Shown: positions 1 to 4,814 of the stretch, piece by piece
Layout: each line of letters opens with the position of its first letter
Numbering within the stretch: the first letter of the stretch is position 1
Assembly: GCA_031258665.1 (NCBI GenBank)
Contig: JAIRML010000167.1
Location: 1-5,001 of the forward strand
DNA length: 5,001 nt
Reading direction: 5' to 3'
Source of the DNA: Oscillospiraceae bacterium
GTDB lineage: Bacteria > Bacillota > Clostridia > Oscillospirales > UBA929
Position numbers and translations under genes: made by a program
The notes under the pieces: generated by a model
The model's database searches: none
The model's input: only the letters and a program-made list of their open reading frames with translations
Told to the model about the DNA's origin: nothing

Positions 1-115
1 CCGTCTGCCTGCTGTAGACAGTGCCGACGAGCGTCACCAGCAGCGACAGCGCCATGAGCGCCGCGAACGTCACCACCACCGCCCGCACGATGGAGCCCTC
101 CCGCCTCCCTCTCAT
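1..115 (-). CDS. N-terminus of a membrane protein, probably the sensor histidine kinase partner of the adjacent response regulator (partial)
   Basis: Only the first 38 codons are in the window; the gene runs off the left edge. The ATG (113-115) overlaps the TGA of the response regulator (112-114) as ATGA, which suggests translational coupling. A GGAGAGGA-like ribosome site lies about 10 bases upstream, inside the regulator gene. The peptide starts MRGRREGSIVRA, a short Arg-rich cytoplasmic segment, and continues with about 22 hydrophobic residues (VVVTFAALMALSLLVTLVG). This is a first transmembrane helix in a positive-inside orientation. Genes for YesN-like regulators are commonly paired with a YesM-type kinase that has an N-terminal membrane helix, an extracytoplasmic sensor domain, HAMP and HATPase domains. 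The identity is inferred from position and topology only; no kinase motif is visible. It could be another membrane protein of the same operon. Confidence 0.6.
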   Translation of the reverse strand, partial: MRGRREGSIVRAVVVTFAALMALSLLVTLVGTVYSRQT

Positions 116-1734
116 GCGCTCTCATTCCTCTCCGACGCATCCTCCGGCGGCGCATCCTCCGGCGCGGCCCGCGCCTCGGTGTCGGCGACGCGATACTCGG
201 CCGGCGTACAGCCAACCATCGCTTTGAAGCGCTGGCTGAAATACCGGGCGTTTTCCATCCCGACCCGTTCGGCAATCTCATAGATCCGCAGCGGCCGGCC
301 GGGCGCCCGCAGGAGGTGTTTGGCCTCTTCCATGCGGATCCGCGTGAGCGTCTCAATGAGACTCTCGCCCGAGAGTTTTTTGTAGACATGGCTGATGTAC
401 GCGGGGGACATGCGCAAATAATCGGCGATGTCTTGCAGTGAGATGGTGTTTTGGTAGTTTTCGTGAAAATAGCGAAGGACACGCCCTCTGAGCTCGCCGC
501 CGTCCGCCCGCTTTTCCATTGAGAGACGGAGCTGCTCGATGAAAAAATCGCACCGCTGTCGCAGCGTGTCGCAGCGCAGCAGGGTGTCCAGGCTGCACGC
601 GCCGCCGCCCGCGCCGCTCCTGTCCACAATGTCTTTGACGACGGCGAAGAGCTCGAGGCAGGCGTTGTCGGCCGCGTCCCGGTCGAACAACCCTTGGATG
701 TCGCGCATGACAGTCTCCTCGACGATCCGGGTCACCTCCGCCTCGTCGCAGGTGTCGCAGGCGCGGGAGAGCCGCAGGGACGTCTTTGTGACACTGAAAG
801 AGAAGCGCCGGCGCTCGCGCAGGTCAGCTTCGCACACCGAGCGCCGTCCGCTGAAAAACAGCCGGTTCGTGAGCAGCGCGCGCGCCGCCCGGTAGCAGTC
901 GCAGAGCCGCTCACAGATGTCCACACGGGCGCGCGTCTCAAAGATCCGATATCCGGAGAAACGCGTCAGCTCCGCCGAGAGCTCCGCGATGAAGGCGCCG
1001 GCGCGGGCGGTGAGTTCGTCCTCCCTGTCTCCGAAGAGCACACAGAGGAACTCGTTTTCCCCCACATGCCCCGTCACGCAGGCGGTGCGCTTCCGGGCGG
1101 CCTCCTCGGCAAGGTAACGCACGGTCCGCATCAGCACATCGCGCTCAGTCTGGTCCGCGTCCCCGCCCGCGAAGCGTTTCCGGTAGCCGTCCAGTGAGAA
1201 CAGCAGCAGCTGCTGTTTCGCGTAGCCGGTGAGCCACAGGTTCGACAGCGCGGCCCGCAGCGCGGCGCCGTCCGGCTCACACCCGCGCGTGATCTCAAAA
1301 ACGAGCTGTGTCTCAAACGCCCGGCGGTCGTACAGCACCCGGCCCGCGCGGCCCTGTTCGATCTCTTTCTTTACCCGCGTCAAAATGTCGATGAGGTTCT
1401 CCGCCTCCATGATCTCGGATTTTAGCACATAATCGAAGATGCCGAGCCGGGAGGCGTCCCGCAGCTTGTAGAAGTCCTCATACAGGCTGAGGACAATGAT
1501 CTTGGCCGCCTGACCCCGGTCCCGGAGGCGGCGCACAAAGGTGAGTCCATCCATCACCGGCATCCGGACATCGGTGATGATGAGCTGCGGGCGGACCTTC
1601 TCCGCCATGTCGAGCGCCGCCTGGCCGTTTGCGGCCTGGCCGACAATCGAAAATCCTATTTTTTCCCAATTCACCATAGAAGTCAGTCCCAGTCTGACAT
1701 AGACCTCGTCATCCACGATCATCGTACGAATCAT
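112..1734 (-). CDS. YesN-like two-component response regulator, receiver plus AraC-type DNA-binding domain
   Basis: A 540-residue cytoplasmic transcription regulator. The receiver domain occupies about residues 1-120. It has the acidic pair D8-D9 (MIVDDE), the phosphoacceptor D55 (LIITDVRMPVMDG), the switch residue S83 (IIVLSLYED) and the conserved K105 (DYVLKS). The middle, about 120-410, is a poorly conserved linker or helical region typical of this family. The C-terminal part, about 415-515, is an AraC-family domain with two helix-turn-helix units: the first near 430-455 (ISLQDIADYLRMSPAYISHVYKKL), the second near 480-515 (IYEIAERVGM to CTPAEYR). I chose the ATG at 1734 because GAGGAGGGAAGG lies just upstream and the protein then begins MIRTMIVDDE. 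An in-frame ATG at 1767 sits inside an operator-like palindrome and has no ribosome site. The last 25 residues are an acidic, Ala/Pro-rich tail containing a short tandem repeat. Family members usually control sugar uptake or utilisation genes; the target here cannot be seen. Confidence 0.93.
   Translation of the reverse strand: MIRTMIVDDEVYVRLGLTSMVNWEKIGFSIVGQAANGQAALDMAEKVRPQLIITDVRMPVMDGLTFVRRLRDRGQAAKIIVLSLYEDFYKLRDASRLGIFDYVLKSEIMEAENLIDILTRVKKEIEQGRAGRVLYDRRAFETQLVFEITRGCEPDGAALRAALSNLWLTGYAKQQLLLFSLDGYRKRFAGGDADQTERDVLMRTVRYLAEEAARKRTACVTGHVGENEFLCVLFGDREDELTARAGAFIAELSAELTRFSGYRIFETRARVDICERLCDCYRAARALLTNRLFFSGRRSVCEADLRERRRFSFSVTKTSLRLSRACDTCDEAEVTRIVEETVMRDIQGLFDRDAADNACLELFAVVKDIVDRSGAGGGACSLDTLLRCDTLRQRCDFFIEQLRLSMEKRADGGELRGRVLRYFHENYQNTISLQDIADYLRMSPAYISHVYKKLSGESLIETLTRIRMEEAKHLLRAPGRPLRIYEIAERVGMENARYFSQRFKAMVGCTPAEYRVADTEARAAPEDAPPEDASERNESA
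136..165 (-). repeat. 15-bp tandem duplication in the regulator's 3' end
   Basis: CGCATCCTCCGGCG occurs at 136-149 and again at 151-164, a period of 15 bases, so the reading frame is kept. On the coding strand it gives two successive Pro-Glu-Asp-Ala units in the tail of the response regulator. The repeat lies beyond the AraC DNA-binding domain, so it probably does not affect folding. Confidence 0.8.
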
Positions 1735-1765
1735 CGCACCTTCCCTCCTCACATGGTCCCGTGTC

Positions 1766-1781
1766 AAAAGGTATACCTTTT
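1766..1781. promoter_or_regulatory. Palindromic operator copy 1 (AAAAGGTATACCTTTT)
   Basis: A perfect 16-bp palindrome 31 bases upstream of the regulator's ATG. Its 14-bp core, AAAGGTATACCTTT, recurs exactly at 1914-1927. Two perfect copies in one intergenic region suggest a binding site for a dimeric repressor or activator. GTATAC-centred palindromes are known for some GntR-family regulators, but this assignment is only a guess. An AraC-type regulator more often uses direct repeats, so the binder may not be the neighbouring gene product. Confidence 0.6.
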
Positions 1782-1804
1782 CAACAATCGCAATTTATGT
1801 AAAT

Positions 1805-1834
1805 ATATTACATATCAGCGGTCGAAGTGTACAA
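1805..1834 (-). promoter_or_regulatory. Possible proximal promoter of the two-component operon
   Basis: On the minus strand TTGTAC (1834-1829) and TAATAT (1810-1805) are separated by 18 bases. A start near 1798 would put operator copy 1 at about +17 to +32, a classic repressor position. The -10 region overlaps an imperfect palindrome, ATGTAA-ATATA-TTACAT, at 1797-1813. The match is weaker than for the promoter at 1968-1996, and AT-rich DNA yields such matches easily. Confidence 0.25.
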
Positions 1835-1854
1835 AAAAATATTGCGGCAGGCCA

Positions 1855-1883
1855 TTGACTTTGAAAATAATTTGTAATATATT
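1855..1883 (+). promoter_or_regulatory. Possible plus-strand promoter opposing the operon
   Basis: TTGACT (1855-1860) and TATATT (1878-1883) are separated by exactly 17 bases on the plus strand. A transcript starting near 1890 would cross operator copy 2 and could end at the hairpin at 2064-2108, giving an RNA of roughly 220 bases. No convincing open frame with a ribosome site lies in that stretch, so any product would be a non-coding or antisense RNA. The call rests on two hexamers and their spacing. Confidence 0.3.
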
Positions 1884-1913
1884 ATGTACATTGACGCCTG
1901 TAGCGATGCCCAA

Positions 1914-1927
1914 AAAGGTATACCTTT
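1914..1927. promoter_or_regulatory. Palindromic operator copy 2 (AAAGGTATACCTTT)
   Basis: A perfect 14-bp palindrome identical to the core of copy 1. The centres of the two copies are 147 bp apart, close to 14 turns of B-form DNA, so two bound dimers would face the same side of the helix. Relative to a start near 1961 from the promoter at 1968-1996, this copy lies at about +34 to +47. Confidence 0.6.
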
Positions 1928-1967
1928 CACAGCAGCACGTTTGACACCGAACCATGGTACAGTCTGT

Positions 1968-1996
1968 ATCATATGACATATATTTGTTGAAGTCAA
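1968..1996 (-). promoter_or_regulatory. Sigma-70-type promoter for the response regulator operon
   Basis: On the minus strand TTGACT (1996-1991) and TATGAT (1973-1968) are separated by exactly 17 bases, the best promoter match in the intergenic region. Transcription would start near 1961 and leave an untranslated leader of about 227 bases before the ATG at 1734. Both GGTATACC palindromes lie downstream within that leader, and a 9-base direct repeat lies upstream. Confidence 0.5.
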
Positions 1997-2027
1997 GAGA
2001 GCTTTCTATATTTTTTGTAAATATCGT

Positions 2028-2049
2028 CTATATCTGATTGCTATATCTG
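2028..2049. repeat. Direct repeat CTATATCTG x2, possible activator site
   Basis: CTATATCTG occurs at 2028-2036 and 2041-2049, a 13-base period (CAGATATAG on the minus strand). A shorter CTATAT is also present at 2006-2011. The pair lies about 67-88 bases upstream of the start predicted from the promoter at 1968-1996. That is a plausible position for an activator such as an AraC-type protein, which often binds direct repeats. Chance occurrence in AT-rich DNA is not excluded. Confidence 0.3.
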
Positions 2050-2063
2050 GAAAGTTCCTGCCT

Positions 2064-2108
2064 AAAAAGCCGCACACGGACCTGAATTGGGCCCGTGCGC
2101 GGCTTTTT
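2064..2108 (-). terminator. Intrinsic terminator of the YcaC-type hydrolase gene
   Basis: The minus-strand RNA forms a 16-bp stem from AAAAAGCCGCGCACGG and CCGUGUGCGGCUUUUU, extended by three inner pairs (GCC with GGU) around a 7-base loop, and it ends in a U5 tract. Two G-U wobbles are tolerated on this strand; on the plus strand the same positions become A-C mismatches. The terminator therefore looks tuned for minus-strand transcripts ending after the stop at 2159, though it could also work weakly from the other side. Confidence 0.9.
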
Positions 2109-2123
2109 GTGATGATTGACGCG

Positions 2124-2142
2124 GCGCCCGCTCGGCGGGCGC
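2124..2142. other. GC-rich hairpin between the hydrolase stop and its terminator
   Basis: GCGCCCGC (2124-2131) and GCGGGCGC (2135-2142) form a perfect 8-bp stem with a 3-base loop. No U tract follows on either strand, so it is not a terminator by itself. It may protect the 3' end of the transcript or be chance in GC-rich DNA. Confidence 0.45.
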
Positions 2143-2158
2143 GGGCCCCGGGCTCCCT

Positions 2159-2791
2159 TCAGCTTTTGGGAACCATCGCCTCCGCGTACTCGACGCCAAG
2201 GCCGTACGCGCCGCCAAGCTCGCGGACCAGGCCCATCACGGCATTGTACGTGTCCTTGTTGTTCCAGTCGCGCTGGAATTCCAACAGCACCTGCTGCCAG
2301 GTCACGGGGACGGCGCCGGCCTGGATCATCCGCCACATGGCCATGTGATGCGCCTCCCGCGAGGCCCCGCCGCAGGCGTCGGCGGCCACAAAGATCCGGT
2401 ATCCGTCCCGCATCATGCTGATCGCGGGAAAGGCGACACAGACCTCCGTCCAGAGGCCTGCGAGGACAATGTGCTTCCGGCCCGTCTCTTCCACGGCCCG
2501 GCGCAAGTTTACATCTTCCCAGGCATTGAGGGTGGTCCTGTCCACGGGCACGGTGCTGGGATATACGGCCTGCAGCCGCGCGTACATGGGACCCGAAAAC
2601 GTGCGCGCGGCCACCGTGGTGAGCAGGCAGGGCACTTTGAAGATCTGCGCGGCCTTCGCGAGGCCGACGACATGGTCCGCGACGGCGGCGCGGGACGCGC
2701 CCTCCACCCCGAAGTACATCTGCGGTTGGTGGTCAATCAGCACCACAGCCGTCTGGGCGGGGTCCAAAAGACAATCCGGATAGTTTCTCAA
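2159..2791 (-). CDS. YcaC-type cysteine hydrolase (isochorismatase-like fold)
   Basis: A 210-residue cytoplasmic protein, close to the length I recall for E. coli YcaC (208). It has a nucleophile-containing T-E-V-C-V-A-F-P motif with C118, a catalytic-type D20 (VVLIDHQ) and R85 (PVDRTTLNAW), where many family members have Lys and YcaC, as I recall it, has Arg. The shared segments ETGRKHIVLAG and QRDWNN support the YcaC subgroup over true isochorismatases or nicotinamidases. YcaC-like enzymes are hydrolases of uncertain physiological substrate, so no reaction is assigned. I chose TTG at 2791-2789 because GGAGGTG (2804-2798) lies 6 bases upstream. The in-frame ATG at 2806 overlaps that ribosome site and has none of its own. 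The gene follows purN after 228 bases and has its own terminator, so it is probably a separate unit. An insertion-like element lies 13 bases upstream of the ribosome site's ATG-side boundary, within the leader. Confidence 0.88.
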   Translation of the reverse strand: MRNYPDCLLDPAQTAVVLIDHQPQMYFGVEGASRAAVADHVVGLAKAAQIFKVPCLLTTVAARTFSGPMYARLQAVYPSTVPVDRTTLNAWEDVNLRRAVEETGRKHIVLAGLWTEVCVAFPAISMMRDGYRIFVAADACGGASREAHHMAMWRMIQAGAVPVTWQQVLLEFQRDWNNKDTYNAVMGLVRELGGAYGLGVEYAEAMVPKS

Positions 2792-2797
2792 CGGCGA

Positions 2798-2804
2798 CAC
2801 CTCC
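2798..2804 (-). promoter_or_regulatory. Ribosome binding site GGAGGTG that decides the TTG start
   Basis: GGAGGTG is separated by TCGCCG (6 bases) from TTG at 2791-2789. The upstream ATG at 2806-2804 is preceded only by an A/T-rich sequence with no Shine-Dalgarno match. Starting at TTG also gives a length matching YcaC. Confidence 0.8.
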
Positions 2805-2810
2805 ATGTTT

Positions 2811-2892
2811 GATTTTACTGCAAAAATATAATGAACGAGGGCCTTTATACTGAGTATATCCAATCCGTTCCTTACTTTTTTGCAGTGGAATC
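2811..2892. mobile_element. MITE-like 82-bp inverted-repeat element flanked by ATGTTT direct repeats
   Basis: The left end reads GATTTTACTGCAAAAA and the right end, on the other strand, GATTCCACTGCAAAAA; 22 of the first 27 bases of the two ends match. The centre is a perfect TATACT-G-AGTATA palindrome (2846-2858), almost concentric with the ends. ATGTTT flanks the element at 2805-2810 and 2893-2898; the direct match extends to CATGTTTGA (2804-2812 and 2892-2900) if element ends are included. No transposase is encoded. This architecture fits a miniature inverted-repeat element mobilised in trans. Alternatively it could be a large regulatory hairpin. The family is not recognised. Confidence 0.5.
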
Positions 2893-2898
2893 ATGTTT

Positions 2899-2922
2899 GA
2901 GACCGCCCTTTCGGGCTTTCTC
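2899..2922 (-). other. Hairpin with GNRA-type loop downstream of purN
   Basis: The minus-strand RNA can form GAGA-AA-GCCC, a GAAA loop, then GGGC-GG-TCTC: two 4-bp helices separated by a small internal loop. No U tract follows, so it is at best a degenerate terminator or a 3'-end structure of the purine transcript. Confidence 0.3.
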
Positions 2923-2938
2923 TCTAACATGGACTGTT

Positions 2939-2965
2939 GCCGCGCATTTTATGCAGGCGCGCGGC
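2939..2965 (-). other. GC-rich hairpin in the purN 3' region
   Basis: GCCGCGC (2939-2945) and GCGCGGC (2959-2965) form a 7-bp stem with a 13-base loop, with an inner GCAT/ATGC alternative on the minus strand. The following minus-strand bases are AACAG rather than U-rich, so it is not a standard intrinsic terminator. No better terminator is visible in the 228 bases between purN and the hydrolase gene. Confidence 0.3.
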
Positions 2966-3019
2966 GGGCGGGCAAAACACCCCGGCCAGACGCCGAGCGC
3001 CGCGCCCGGCTGCGCCGCC

Positions 3020-3658
3020 TCAACCGCTCACTGCCGTCACCGTCCGATTGTTCACGCGCAGCCGCCCCTCGCAGAAGAGACGCACGGCCTCGGGCAGCAA
3101 GATCCACTCGGCCTGCTCCATCACGCGGCGCTGGAGACTCTCCGGCGTGTCGTCCGGCTCGACAGCCACGGCCTTTTGCAGGATGATCGGGCCGCCGTCG
3201 GTCTCCTCGCTGACAAAATGCACCGTGGCGCCGGTCACCTTCACCCCGTACGCGAGCGCCGCCCGGTGCACGCGCAGACCATAGCAGCCGTCCCCGCAAA
3301 AGGATGGGATCAGCGCCGGGTGCACGTTGATCACGCGGCCCGGGTACGCGAGGCAGAAAGCCGGGGACAGCACATACAAAAATCCGGCCAGCACGATGAG
3401 GTGGACGTCACGCACGCGCAGTTCCTCCAGTACGGCCTGTGTAAAAGCCGCGCGCGTCTCGTACGCCTCCCGCGCCACCACCCGCGCCGGGATGCCCGCC
3501 TGGGCCGCCCGCGTGAGCGCATAGGCGTTCGGATGCGACGAGATCACCAGAGACAGCCGGCCGCCGCCCAGACGGCCGGCTGTCTCTGCGTCGATCAGCG
3601 CCTGCAGATTCGACCCGCCGCCCGACACCAACACGGCGATATTTTTCTCCTCCGACAC
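3020..3658 (-). CDS. purN: Phosphoribosylglycinamide formyltransferase (GAR transformylase)
   Basis: Transfers a formyl group from 10-formyltetrahydrofolate to GAR, the third step of de novo IMP synthesis, in the cytosol. The 212-residue product has the N-terminal phosphate-binding loop VLVSGGGSNLQALID (about residues 9-23). The catalytic set is N111 and H113 (INVHPALIPSF) and D154 (ETDGGPIILQ), matching E. coli N106, H108 and D144. The CGDGCYGLRVH segment after IPSF is a short insertion that I associate with clostridial PurN. I chose GTG at 3658-3656 because AAGGAGGAG lies about 7-9 bases upstream and the length then matches the family. A further GTG at 3682 overlaps the purM stop but would add eight residues encoded largely by the ribosome site. 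The gene starts 20 bases after purM, so the two are surely co-transcribed. Confidence 0.95.
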   Translation of the reverse strand: MSEEKNIAVLVSGGGSNLQALIDAETAGRLGGGRLSLVISSHPNAYALTRAAQAGIPARVVAREAYETRAAFTQAVLEELRVRDVHLIVLAGFLYVLSPAFCLAYPGRVINVHPALIPSFCGDGCYGLRVHRAALAYGVKVTGATVHFVSEETDGGPIILQKAVAVEPDDTPESLQRRVMEQAEWILLPEAVRLFCEGRLRVNNRTVTAVSG

Positions 3659-3678
3659 AATCTCTCTCCTCCTTGCCC

Positions 3679-4704
3679 TCACCAGAGGGTGACTCCGCCC
3701 TCGCCGCGGCGCACGACGCCGATCATATAGGGGTGTTCGCCCGCCTCGACGAGGGTGGTAACCGCCTCACCGGCATCCTTTTTGTCCACCGCGATGACGA
3801 GACCGATGCCCATGTTGAATGTGCCGTACATGTCGCGCGGGGGGACGCGCCCCTCCCGCTTGATGATGTCGAAGATCGGATGTTCCGGGAAACTGTGGGG
3901 TTCGATGGCGGCGCACAGCCCCTCGGGCAGCATGCGCGGCACATTTTCGATGAACCCGCCGCCCGTGATGTGGGAGATGCCCTTGACCTTTACCTTCCTC
4001 ATCAGACGCAGCAGCGGGCGCACATAGATGCGCGTGGGCTTCAGCAGTTCCTCTCCCAGCGTACCGCCAAGCTCGTTGTAGTGGCGGTTCAGCGCGCCCT
4101 CGCCCTCCCCCAGTACGCGCCGCACGAGCGAAAAGCCGTTGGCGTGGACTCCGGACGAAGACAGCCCGATCAGCAGATCGCCCTCGGCGATGCGCCGGCC
4201 GTCGATCCGATGTTCGTAGTCGACGAGCCCCACACAAAAGCCGGCGAGGTCATACTCGTTTGGAGCGTAGAAGCCGGGCATCTCGGCGGTCTCCCCGCCA
4301 ACCAGCGCACAGCTCGCCTCCCGGCAGCCCGCCGCCATACCGGACACGATGGCGGCGATCTTTTCGGGGATGTTTTTTCCGCAGGCGATGTAATCGAGAA
4401 AGAAAAGCGGCGCGGCGCCGGAGCAGATCACGTCGTTGACACACATCGCCACGCAATCGATGCCCACCGTGTCGTGCTTGTCAAGCACAAAGGCAATCTT
4501 GAGCTTCGTGCCCACGCCGTCCGTGCCGGAGACCAGCACCGGCCGGCGCAGGCCTGTCAGATCCGGCTCAAACAGGCCGCCGAATCCGCCGATGCCGCCC
4601 AGCACGCCCTTTATATGCGTCGATTCCACGTGTTTTTTCATCAACGCCACGGCTTTGTACCCGGCCTCCACGTCCACGCCGGCCTGCGCGTATGCCTTAC
4701 TCAT
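3679..4704 (-). CDS. purM: Phosphoribosylformylglycinamidine cyclo-ligase (AIR synthetase)
   Basis: Converts FGAM and ATP to AIR, ADP and phosphate, the fifth step of de novo purine synthesis; family members are homodimeric cytosolic enzymes. The 341-residue length is typical. Conserved blocks are all present: the glycine-rich GGIGGFGG near 36-43, SGTDGVGTK at 59-67, the GIDCVAMCVNDVICSGA block near 82-97, VGGETAEMPG at 135-144, LSSSGVHANG at 181-190, HITGGG at 245-250 and FNMGIG at 296-301. I chose ATG at 4704-4702 because GGGGAGG sits about 6 bases upstream; an upstream in-frame TTG would be overlapped by that ribosome site. It follows purC after 110 bases with two hairpins and precedes purN by 20 bases. 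Confidence 0.97.
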   Translation of the reverse strand: MSKAYAQAGVDVEAGYKAVALMKKHVESTHIKGVLGGIGGFGGLFEPDLTGLRRPVLVSGTDGVGTKLKIAFVLDKHDTVGIDCVAMCVNDVICSGAAPLFFLDYIACGKNIPEKIAAIVSGMAAGCREASCALVGGETAEMPGFYAPNEYDLAGFCVGLVDYEHRIDGRRIAEGDLLIGLSSSGVHANGFSLVRRVLGEGEGALNRHYNELGGTLGEELLKPTRIYVRPLLRLMRKVKVKGISHITGGGFIENVPRMLPEGLCAAIEPHSFPEHPIFDIIKREGRVPPRDMYGTFNMGIGLVIAVDKKDAGEAVTTLVEAGEHPYMIGVVRRGEGGVTLW

Positions 4705-4737
4705 CCCAGACCTCCCCAAAAATCGTGATAATGTATA

Positions 4738-4766
4738 TTTTTGTTACCGCGAAGCGGCAGCAAAAA
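4738..4766. other. Purine operon intercistronic hairpin with 5' T run and 3' A run
   Basis: TTTTTG (4738-4743) pairs with CAAAAA (4761-4766) and CCGC (4747-4750) with GCGG (4754-4757) around a GAA loop, with one mismatch and one wobble between. The T run precedes and the A run follows the stem on both strands, the reverse of an intrinsic terminator. It may stabilise or process the purC-purM transcript. Confidence 0.5.
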
Positions 4767-4783
4767 GCAAGAACTTGGGTTGT

Positions 4784-4801
4784 GGGCTGCGGGCACAGCC
4801 C
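4784..4801. other. Hairpin just downstream of purC
   Basis: GGGCTG (4784-4789) and CAGCCC (4796-4801) form a perfect 6-bp stem with a 6-base loop, extendable by one T-A pair. It starts 14 bases after the purC stop. The minus-strand sequence after it (ACAACCCAAG) has no U tract, so read-through into purM is expected. Confidence 0.45.
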
Positions 4802-4814
4802 ATGTTGGAAATCG

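Noticed and set aside
694..1197. Plus-strand open frame within the response regulator gene
   Set aside because: Antisense shadow of a well-supported regulator; no start signal and no recognisable product.
1753..1944. Small plus-strand open frame across both palindromes in the regulatory island
   Set aside because: No ribosome site, and its residues simply translate the operators and AT-rich promoter DNA.
1735..1960. Riboswitch or attenuator in the long leader of the response regulator gene
   Set aside because: No known aptamer core, no terminator/antiterminator pair and no leader peptide could be recognised.
1941..1970. Plus-strand TTGACA at 1941-1946 as a promoter
   Set aside because: The only -10-like sequences are TGTATC at 18 bases or TATCAT at 20 bases; the match is poor compared with the other promoters in the island.
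2811..2892. Intrinsic terminator between purN and the hydrolase gene
   Set aside because: The strongest pairing has A runs and T runs at the wrong ends on one side, and the arms are about 50 bases apart. The flanking direct repeats fit an inserted element better.
2831..3730. Plus-strand open frame opposite purN (about 300 codons)
   Set aside because: Its start lies inside the inverted-repeat element without a ribosome site, and the rest is the antisense shadow of purN, with no family resemblance.
3673..4728. Long plus-strand open frame opposite purM (about 350 codons)
   Set aside because: It is the mirror of purM in GC-rich DNA. The minus strand has every PurM motif and a good ribosome site, while the plus frame has no recognisable domain and a His/Ala/Arg-rich composition.
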